From the NCBI GenBank assembly GCA_030770425.1, contig JASJFT010000447.1:1-12987 (forward strand): 12,987 nucleotides of DNA, written 5' to 3'. Below the pieces are notes generated by a model. The model saw only the letters and a program-made list of their open reading frames with translations. It searched no databases and was not told where the DNA came from. Origin of the DNA: Darksidea phi. Taxonomy: Eukaryota; Ascomycota; Dothideomycetes; Pleosporales; Lentitheciaceae. Shown piece by piece: positions 1 to 6,633 of this stretch (position 1 is its first letter; every line of letters begins with the position of its first letter). Both the position numbers and the translations under genes were made by a program.

Positions 1-75
1 GAAACCAACGGTGCGACAAACGTTCTATCGGCCCTAACCCGGATCCCGTATAAAGGTACGTACAACGCATAACAC
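1..75 (+). repeat. left copy of 75-bp direct repeat
   Basis: Aligns over its full length with 1173-1247. Shared blocks include CGGCCCTAACCCGGAT and the final ATAACAC. This copy still holds several CpA sites (for example at 6-7, 17-18, 62-63 and 68-69) and one TpG, so it looks less mutated than the right copy. It starts exactly at the window edge and may continue upstream. Confidence 0.8.
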
Positions 76-399
76 TAGTCTACTATACTAAGAATAAGAA
101 AATATTTTAGAATTATTATAACTAATACGATTAATAAGTATAAGACGTTCTTTAGTTTTATAAGAAATTATAGAGAAAGAAAGATATAACTTAGAAAGAT
201 TCTAAGCTAATACTAATATAGTTAAATATCGGATTCGGAATAACCTTTAAGTCGAAGGTTTAGAGAAGAGAAATAGTATTACGAATTATATATAAACTAT
301 AGAATAATAGCTAATAGAAATACCCGAGGTAGAATCTATTATAGATTTTAATAAGGAATACGATACGGATCTTATAATTAAAGAATAGAAGGTTATATA

Positions 400-507
400 A
401 TAGATCTATAGATCTATAGGTCTTAACGAATATAGATTCTATAGATCTATAGATTTATAGATTAGCGAATCTATAAAAACGTAAAGCTATAGATCCTATA
501 GATCTAA
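400..507. repeat. degenerate ATAGATCT octamer repeats
   Basis: Inside the RIP tract the palindromic unit CTATAGATCTATAG and close variants (ATAGATTCT, ATAGATCCT) recur about seven times. This could be a small satellite internal to the element, later altered by RIP, or simply low-complexity sequence produced by C-to-T decay. Confidence 0.5.
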
Positions 508-1172
508 GGAAATTAAATTAATATATAATAATTACGAATCTTCTAAATAGTCTTTTTCTTCTTATAGTTAATTCGAATCTAGATTAATCCTTACCTATTA
601 ACGTAATTAAACTATTATCTACTTATTCCTACTTCTTCTTTTCTATCTTAAGTATAAACCCTAAATAAGGCTAAATAACCTATCGGGCCCGAACCCTATT
701 TAATACTATCTTAGCTATTATAACTTCTAGTTAACTATACTATTAAATAAGATTATAATATTAAAAATATATCTTTAAGAATAAAATTTTAAAAAGAAAA
801 GTAAATATTATAATTTTATACGAATTATATAATATAGAATATTCTAAAAAAAAACTAGAAGCTAAGATAAAGACTTAATTAATAATTTAATATTATATAA
901 TATTAATCTATATAATTTATCTACTAAGAAGATAAAGTATAATAGAGTAGAATATTTAATTAGTTCTAATCTATCTAAGGGCTTAGTAGAGTAGAATAAA
1001 TTATTAAGTAATTATAAGATATATAAGAAAGTAAAAAATCTCTTAGACTTTCTATTTTAATCTCTTATAGTTAATTCTTTAGTTCTTTATCTAATACTTA
1101 TAGATAAGATTAGATCTTTTCCTAAGTAGTTATTCTAGTAATAGAATTCATTAACTTGATCTTAACCTATTA

Positions 1173-1247
1173 GAAACTAACGGTACGACGAACGTACTCT
1201 CGGCCCTAACCCGGATCTCGTATTAAAGTACGTATAACGTATAACAC
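1173..1247 (+). repeat. right copy of 75-bp direct repeat
   Basis: Partner of 1-75. Most differences are transitions, several of them CpA to TpA or TpG to TpA relative to the left copy. This fits RIP acting more heavily on this copy. Confidence 0.8.
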
Positions 1248-1683
1248 ACCCCCGTCCTTCTACTCTAATAGTATTATCTTAGTATAGCTTCAATATATCA
1301 ATCTTACCCTTGATTGTTCGAAGGCTACCTTTGCTATTATGACTCCTGGTTGATTATCCCTAGTCCCAGGGTCTTACAATAAGGGTAGCCTGTTTTTGGT
1401 AGACAGGCGGCTAGGCCCGGGCAGCCCCCTAGGTAGCTTAGGTACTAGCGCCGAGTGGGATTTGAGGCGGATGTCCGGGCACTGTTTTAACCGAAGCAAC
1501 ACCAAGCCCCATTCCGCACCGTGCTGATACTAGTACGATAAGCCAACGAATCGAATTTCTACTATAATTGGTTAAGAGCCCTGTCGGCGGACATGGCCCA
1601 TTGCGTGTGCATATTTGCGTGGTGCCAGATTGACGGGTCTTCGGATTTTTGTAGCTGGTAGCTTTGCCCCACTCCTGAAAACC

Positions 1684-1702
1684 CCTCACTGCAGCAGTGA
1701 GG
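1684..1702. promoter_or_regulatory. perfect 19-nt palindrome just upstream of a TATA-like box
   Basis: CCTCACTGCAGCAGTGAGG has 9-bp arms around a single central base. It lies 5 bp upstream of the TATA-like TTATAAAG (1708-1715) and about 130 bp before the methyltransferase start. It could be the site of a dimeric transcription factor. Alternatively, the CAGTG/CACTG ends resemble termini of hAT-type transposons, so it may be an element scar. Confidence 0.35.
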
Positions 1703-1707
1703 CCCGG

Positions 1708-1715
1708 TTATAAAG
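1708..1715 (+). promoter_or_regulatory. TATA-like box of the methyltransferase gene
   Basis: TTATAAAG lies about 117 bp before the ATG at 1832 and is followed by a CT-rich leader, a common arrangement for fungal core promoters. Position and sequence are seen directly; the role is inferred. Confidence 0.4.
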
Positions 1716-1831
1716 AGAGGCCCAGCCGCCCCCCTTACGGAAAATCTTCCCTCTCGACCACAAGCCCATTAGACAATATCGCGAATCGCCTCCCTTAACA
1801 CTATCTACAGTAAACCACTTGCGCAAGAGTA

Positions 1832-3460
1832 ATGGCAACTTTCCCGACTGAGCAGGGTGAGCACCTGACCGTCTTAATTAATATCCCTGCTGCATACTTA
1901 TACTAGAGCTTGAGCAGGAGGCGCCAACGACATGGATGACTTGCCAATTATTGTGGACGATGATGTAGGAGGTTTTCCTTGCAGCTGACGACGATTAACT
2001 GATATGGCCCGTTATTAAGCCAAACACAGAACTGGATTCGACGTTTGGAGATGCGTGAGTCCTCATTTCAATCTAGGCCAGCAACGTACATGTTAATGAC
2101 CCATCCAGTGCTAGTGACACTACCTCACTCAACTCCAGTGTTCTGAAGTATCACTCTGAAAATGGCCGGCGGTACCACTCATATCAACAGGGGAGTCAGT
2201 GAACCACGTTTTGAGCCACTCCTTGGGCCCATATACCCTCTTCTAATCACTGTCCAGGGTACCTATTCCCGAATGACGAGAAGGAGCAAGATCACATGGA
2301 TATCCTCGGACATGTCTTCACCCTAATATTATCCGGGAGGCTGTTTCTCGCCCCGATTGGCGAGCATCCCCAGCGGATTCTCGATCTCGGGACCGGCACA
2401 GGATTATGGGCGATTGACATGGGTTAGTCGATTCCCAAAACACAAAATGTACAAACTTTTCGACTAACTGTAACTCTCAGCTGATATGTATCCTTCGGCG
2501 CAGGTGACCTCACCCCATTATTGACCGACCTGTCCTCAATACCCTGACATTCAGAGAATTTTTAGGTTATAGGAAATGATCTTAGTCCAATCCAGCCGAG
2601 AATGTACGTTCAATATTTTCGGATCAACGCATAGAAGATGTGTGAAAAGAACTAATTGATGAATAGGGTACCGACGAATGTGCAGTTTGAGGTCGATGAT
2701 ATTGAGAGCGAATGGGTGTACAGCACTCCGTTTGACTTTATTCACGCCCGCTTTCTGGCAGCGTCAATTCGCGATTGGCCTAGGTTATTTGGGCAGGTTT
2801 TCAAGTTGAGTGCTCCGACCGGTGCAGGGACATGAGTTTGATGTCCGGTCGCTAGGAATTTGCTAATCTTTTCCGGGTAAGACATCTAACGCCAGAGGGA
2901 TATGCCGAATTTCTTGACTATGATTTCATCTACCGCTCCGACGATGGTTCGCTCACGGAGAGCCATGAAATGTTCGTCAACTGTGTCGAGACAGTGAGAG
3001 CAGCCAGCATTTTGGGACAAGATGCTTGCCCTGGCCCAAAGCTCAAGAGATGGGCAGAAGATGCAGGATTTGTCAACATCAAACAGCACGTATTCAAAGT
3101 TCCTTATGGGACTTGGGCCAAGGACCCCGTTATGGTGAGTGGGCATTAATCGTAACCTTGCTTGTCGTCCAAGTCTCTATCTGACAGAATACCTCCCAGA
3201 AAGAAATTGGTGCTTGGAACCAACTTCAGGCCTTAGAAGGATTGGAAGGCTGGAGCATGGCCCTCCTAAGTCGCGTTCTCAATTGGTCACAAGAAAAGAT
3301 CCAAGTACACCTCGCTAAGCTGCGCGACGACTACCGTGATCGAAGCATCCACGCTTATGCAACAGTGTAGGTCCATCTTCTTGCTATCAGGCTAATTGGG
3401 GCTGAATTGCTAATTTCATATTTTCTCAGCTATGTTGTATACGGTCAGAAACCCAAATAG
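1832..3460 (+). CDS. SAM-dependent methyltransferase, TAM/LaeA-type, 11 exons
   Basis: Hand-built model with exons 1832-1856, 1918-1964, 2020-2054, 2109-2194, 2258-2422, 2481-2503, 2566-2603, 2667-2804, 2882-3134, 3200-3366 and 3430-3460. They total 1008 nt with no internal stop, giving 335 aa. Introns are 54-77 nt with GT...AG ends and CTAAC, CTAAT or CTGAC branch sites in most. The N-terminus is acidic. The family block ENGRRYHSY (about 52-60) leads to PNDEKEQDHMDIL (69-81). Motif I LDLGTGTG (106-113) binds S-adenosylmethionine and is followed by WAIDMA. Next come NDLSPIQP (131-138), FEVDDIESEW (147-156) and FDFIHAR (162-168); then PEGYAEFLDYD, PGPKLKRWAEDAGF and a YVVYGQKPK end. This is the layout of ascomycete class I methyltransferases of the Methyltransf_23/TAM type, usually 300-370 aa. 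The methylated substrate is unknown. The first intron has a weak branch site, and a start at 1932 in the same frame is an alternative. Confidence 0.88.
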
Positions 3461-3769
3461 GCTGGAGATGAAGCGCTTGAAGCAAGTCAATCTTGAATGC
3501 AAAGGCGTTATTGTGGCTCTGTCTGGCGTGATTGTGCTGCATCAGGGGCGATATGATTCGTCAATATCCGGGCCCGTGCAGCTACAAGCGAAGTTGGAAT
3601 CAGTTCAGAAGTGGCGAGGTGCATATTGTGAAGATATTCTCTGTCTGCTGTGCCGCGCAAATTCATCCAAGGTCGCCACACCGATCGGTACTCCAAACGA
3701 AACGATTACCTATCATAGCTAGTGCAAAACAACCCGACACGTCCTAGGTAATCCTTATGATGTACAATC
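3461..3769. other. 3' flank of the methyltransferase, no gene seen
   Basis: Probable 3' untranslated and intergenic sequence. The open frame at 3432-3722 overlaps the last methyltransferase exon in a different frame and shows no family motif, so it is not called. Confidence 0.5.
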
Positions 3770-3777
3770 CCCCTCCA

Positions 3778-3800
3778 TGAACGGGCTATTAGCGCGTTCA
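3778..3800 (+). repeat. left inverted-repeat arm
   Basis: TGAACGGGCTATTAGCGCG followed by TTCA. It is also an imperfect 11+11 palindrome with one mismatch. Confidence 0.7.
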
Positions 3801-4022
3801 GTGGGCGAGGCCTGCGCATGGAAGGTGCGAGAACTAAGTACCTTGTTTTACAAGCATTTTACTAGCAACTAGAGGTACCAAATTTCATTGCCAACCTTCC
3901 ACAACGCCCAAATCACCGAATCGCAACCTCAGATATGGACCCCCAGAGAGAATAGCCTATAATATATTACTAGAGAAAATATAGAGAAAATGGCATAGCT
4001 CATACATCTATACACCTCGGGA

Positions 4023-4045
4023 GAACCGCGCTAATAGCCCGTTCA
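4023..4045 (-). repeat. right inverted-repeat arm
   Basis: Reverse complement of the left arm over 19 nt, with one additional G before TTC. Confidence 0.7.
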
Positions 4046-4194
4046 GAGGGGACTATAATTTACCCACGGTAGCTGCAAGGTCTGCGGCCGTACGGAGTCT
4101 TGGCAAGCGGGCCAACCTCAGCCCCCCAGCCTTGCGATCCACTTGCCTCCCGTCAACCAACTCGTATCTTTGAAAACACTTATAGAATTCGCCA

Positions 4195-4468
4195 TTCTAT
4201 AACCCTATCTTTTTCTAAAAGTAATAAGATCTTACTAGCCGATATTATTATCTTTATAAACTTTAAATACTTATATATAACGCTTATTTCGAATAAATAT
4301 CGTATTATTACGTCTACTTCTACCGGAGGACCTCCGGATTATTATCGGCCCGGCTACGATTACGTATCGGACCCTATATAGTCCTACGTCCTACTATTAT
4401 ATCTTCTTAAGAATCCGTCTTATCTCTATCCGAATATAATCCTTTTACTACCTTAGCGTTTCTATACC
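4195..4468. repeat. second RIP-mutated tract (no CpA or TpG for 274 bp)
   Basis: AT-rich sequence with many CpG but no CpA or TpG, the same signature as 75-1148. The 4052-4194 flank is ordinary GC-rich sequence. One frame (about 4100-4378) stays open across the boundary but has no recognisable motif and no ATG start. This is probably the remnant of another repeat copy inserted upstream of the tRNA gene. Confidence 0.65.
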
Positions 4469-4684
4469 TGCCTGCCTATACGTACCTTACAAATACCGTT
4501 TCTTTATTATTTAGGCGAGAAGGACGCTATCGCTTATGTGAGGAGCCCATGTGGGGCTACCGCTAACCATAGAGAGCCTAGCGAGATGCGACGCTCAACG
4601 ATACCCCGCAGCCAACATAGCAGCAAGCCTTGCTTCCTCTGCATATATATTGGATAAACATACAAAACTCTAACAAAAGCGCGA
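4469..4684. other. short spacer before the tRNA gene
   Basis: Normal composition, no gene. It contains a small hairpin (AGCCC ATGTG GGGCT, about 4547-4561) of unknown significance. Confidence 0.4.
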
Positions 4685-4775
4685 GGCGTGATGGTGGAGT
4701 GGTTAACACGTAGGCCTGCTATCAACCGGCCAGCCTATGCCTTCGGGCGCGCAGGTTCGAATCCTGCTCACGTCG
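4685..4775 (+). tRNA. tRNA-Ser(GCT) with a 10-nt intron
   Basis: The cloverleaf can be drawn in full. The acceptor stem is GGCGTGA (4685-4691) with TCACGTC (4768-4774), one G-T wobble, and discriminator G at 4775, as in serine tRNAs. The D-arm GTG/CAC (4694-4709) has the GG pair. The anticodon stem TAGGC/GCCTA is 4711-4715 with 4733-4737. The loop gives anticodon GCT at 4718-4720, reading AGC and AGU. A 10-nt intron at 4722-4731 sits at the canonical site after position 37. The long variable arm GCC-TTCG-GGC marks a type II tRNA. The T-arm GCAGG TTCGAAT CCTGC is 4751-4767. A-box and B-box matches are present, and a run of eight T's (4776-4783) follows as the Pol III terminator. Confidence 0.95.
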
Positions 4776-4783
4776 TTTTTTTT
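4776..4783 (+). terminator. Pol III poly-T terminator
   Basis: Eight consecutive T's directly after the tRNA discriminator base. Confidence 0.9.
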
Positions 4784-4957
4784 GTTTTCCAGTTATGCTA
4801 GGATACGCTCTTGTTCTTTGTTGTTCTTGTCGTACAAATAAATAATGCACAAACAGTGTACTTTGGAAATTACTGTGTTGTGATGATATTTTTATTTAGT
4901 CCAAGTTATTTGACCGCTCTATAGCCTAGCCCGAACGACCGCCCTGGTGGGATGATC

Positions 4958-4965
4958 TATATAAA
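4958..4965 (+). promoter_or_regulatory. TATA-like box upstream of the hypothetical ORF
   Basis: TATATAAA, about 80 bp before an ATG at 5037 in a good context (TACCATGG). That ATG opens only a five-codon frame (5037-5054). The next ATG starts the long frame at 5176. The promoter role is inferred. Confidence 0.3.
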
Positions 4966-5175
4966 CCTGGCAATCGAGCAGCCTGCGGATTGGAGGCTCA
5001 GAGAAGCTAGCATCTCTGTTATACTGGAAGAATACCATGGTCCGAAGTTTTTAGTTGGCCCAGAAACAACTGGGGAGGCTACTAAGAACTAGAACATTGG
5101 TCCTCAGGTTGAAGGTGCAGGGTTTGGCGCCTCCCTGGGAGAATTTGGGAACAGCGTGACGCAGCCTCGTGCTTC

Positions 5176-5835
5176 ATGGTGGAACTTTCATGGCACGCCC
5201 AAGACGGCCAACGGTTCATCAGAGCAATATACGACGCTAAAATGGGTCGTCACAGAATGCCCTTGCATACACTACTGAGCATCCAGCGAAGATCCAAACG
5301 GCCTTTTCTTTCTCCCGAATATCGACCTTCCATTCTGCGAGTCAAGATTGACGGGAGGTTGCGGCACTTGCACCGGAAATTCAAAGACAAGACGATTGGT
5401 CTATTCATAAAGGCAAAGAGGGAGACGTTCATAGTTCTTCTCTTCGAGTTTGGTCTGAATGATTCTCTCAAGACGCCCCTTCTGGAGCACACGAAAAGTC
5501 TGGAGAGCGAAATGGCCGAACTTGCGTGCCAAACGAAGCACATCAAAGTCACCCCACGTATCCCATCGCTCGAGTATTTTGCCCAGCAGAGGGCATCACG
5601 AAGTGATCAACCAGATTCAAACAGGCAGACGCCGCCCAAGATCCCCGAAGAAGTTTCTAAACACCCAAACGCAATTAGATCAAGACGACCTTACTGTCAG
5701 GCTCTAGGACCTCAACCAGACTTTCCACTGGCTCTTTCAAAAGATGAAACGGAAAATGCAACATACGTGCCTCCGCAAGTCAACGAGCTATCCCATAAAG
5801 AGTGGCTGAGGCATTGCAGCAAATGCCTACATTAG
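5176..5835 (+). CDS. hypothetical protein, possibly a decayed gene
   Basis: Uninterrupted 219-codon frame from ATG 5176 to TAG 5833-5835. I do not recognise the family. The protein is basic, with many Arg and Lys in residues 20-85, one short hydrophobic patch near 85-92 (TFIVLLFEF) and a Pro-rich, polar C-terminal half. No signal peptide or membrane span is seen. Two points weaken it. A competing +1 frame is open for about 60 codons just upstream and across the start (about 5093-5275). Stop-free segments in other frames also flank the end (5459-5707 and about 5807-5920). The pattern could mean a frameshifted old gene, or a multi-exon gene whose splicing I could not resolve. It is convergent with the transporter gene downstream. 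Confidence 0.35.
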   Translation: MVELSWHAQDGQRFIRAIYDAKMGRHRMPLHTLLSIQRRSKRPFLSPEYRPSILRVKIDGRLRHLHRKFKDKTIGLFIKAKRETFIVLLFEFGLNDSLKTPLLEHTKSLESEMAELACQTKHIKVTPRIPSLEYFAQQRASRSDQPDSNRQTPPKIPEEVSKHPNAIRSRRPYCQALGPQPDFPLALSKDETENATYVPPQVNELSHKEWLRHCSKCLH

Positions 5836-6633
5836 CATGGTGGATATTCTTGTTCTGCTTCGCGTCATGCGTGCACTGCCGATTACTTCGACGAAGCATC
5901 TGGGGAACAAAAGTGCTTGACAACTTGCTTGCATGAGTAAAACTGAATGTTGTGTGTATTGATGAAAAACGGGTATGAGAAGACCTGTTCAATAATTACG
6001 GGCCGAGTGAGGAACGACCGAGCGTACCTATTTACACTCGAGTCCGCCGATGCAAAGTTCACTCTCCAAATCCCGATTAGGTTAGGAAATTTTCAGCCCT
6101 TGCTTACCTACAATTTCGTACAAGTTCATATATTTTGTATAAGTTTCGTATTTAATTTGGGTTGGATTTGCACAGTGGGAGTTTCTTTCGTAAGGTTCGC
6201 ACGAAACACAGTAGGAGTTTGTATACAGTAGAGGTGCTATACCAGCACCTTAGAACGATAATGGAGCTGTAGAGCTGTGCACAGTACTGTCTTAAGGTAG
6301 CAACCACCGTTTCTAATGACCGCAGAGCATGTCTGATACGTATTGGTGATTGAATCATGCCTCGACAAAATGGACATAATGAGCATGTCATCTCGAAGGT
6401 GTGAGGTCTTCTCCTGGCGGACGTTTGCTTTCGTTTTCAAGGTAAAGTTATCCAGATTACTACTTGAGAATATGATTTGACGGTCCTGGACGACATGTAT
6501 CCCACTACAGCCAACCAGTATCACGCAATTTCTACTCGCACATATATATTTCGAAGAATCGTACATAACCCAAACCATCGCCTTAGCTCTGAAGGAGTTG
6601 ATTCAGCTGAGCCTAAACATCTTCTGTAAACAA
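5836..6633. other. intergenic region, no gene supported
   Basis: Several short frames on both strands (for example 6237-6578 antisense, 113 codons, Cys- and Ser-rich) show no family motif and no splice partners. The stretch lies between the convergent ends of the 5176 ORF and the transporter. It contains a 14-nt near-identical direct repeat around a small hairpin, listed separately. Confidence 0.45.
6171..6220. repeat. short direct repeat flanking a 6-bp hairpin
   Basis: CACAGTGGGAGTTT (6171-6184) and CACAGTAGGAGTTT (6207-6220) match at 13 of 14 positions. Between them TTTCGT (6186-6191) pairs with ACGAAA (6201-6206). It could be an excision scar or chance. Confidence 0.35.

Larger units (their letters stand above)
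1..1247. mobile_element. RIP-degraded repeat element with terminal direct repeats
   Basis: A very AT-rich block in which positions 75-1148 contain no CpA and no TpG dinucleotide, while CpG is still present. That is the pattern left by repeat-induced point mutation in ascomycetes, which converts CpA to TpA on both strands. A 75-bp direct repeat bounds it (1-75 and 1173-1247), as LTRs or repeated ends of a transposon would. No open frame survives and no ATG is possible inside the tract. The element class cannot be told: no protein remnant is readable, and the left copy sits at the window edge and may be truncated. The copies end in ATAACAC, so the ATAACA could be an LTR 3' end in the usual TG...CA form, but this is inference. 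Confidence 0.75.
1248..1831. other. intergenic region upstream of the methyltransferase
   Basis: No supportable gene. Base composition returns to normal right after the direct repeat. A 24-nt stretch near 1334-1357 resembles 714-737 inside the RIP tract, differing mainly by transitions, so older repeat sequence may extend here. The region ends in a pyrimidine-rich leader and holds a TATA-like box and a palindrome, listed separately. The short antisense frame at 1438-1689 has no recognisable features. Confidence 0.5.
3770..4051. mobile_element. candidate MITE-like element with terminal inverted repeats
   Basis: The 19-mer TGAACGGGCTATTAGCGCG at 3778-3796 is repeated exactly in reverse complement at 4027-4045. 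Similarity continues outward through CCCCTC and inward through TTC with small gaps, giving about 30-bp inverted ends around a roughly 280-bp unit. There is no coding capacity inside, and the right half is AT-rich. The left arm is itself a near-palindrome (TGAACGGGCTA, T, TAGCGCGTTCA), so the two copies could instead be separate palindromic sites. No target-site duplication is clear. Size and structure suit a non-autonomous DNA transposon, but no family is assigned. Confidence 0.5.

Noticed and set aside
75..1148. CRISPR-like or satellite array from the ATAGATCT repeats
   Set aside because: The units are irregular and adjoining, without spacers, and sit in RIPped eukaryotic DNA; CRISPR does not apply.
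1932..1964. Alternative methyltransferase start at ATG 1932
   Set aside because: The upstream exon 1832-1856 splices exactly in frame with a GTGAGC donor and a 61-nt intron. I keep the longer model but note the shorter one is possible.
2121..2422. Reading the methyltransferase as a pseudogene because of in-frame stops
   Set aside because: Each apparent stop lies in a segment with proper donor, branch and acceptor signals. Removing these introns restores one continuous 335-codon frame.
2886..3146. 86-codon antisense frame inside the methyltransferase
   Set aside because: It is the complement of exon 9, whose sense frame carries conserved family motifs.
3432..3722. 96-codon plus-strand frame
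   Set aside because: It begins inside the last methyltransferase exon in another frame and shows no motif; most likely 3' flank.
6237..6578. 113-codon antisense frame
   Set aside because: No recognisable family, composition unlike the neighbouring genes, no promoter or splice support.
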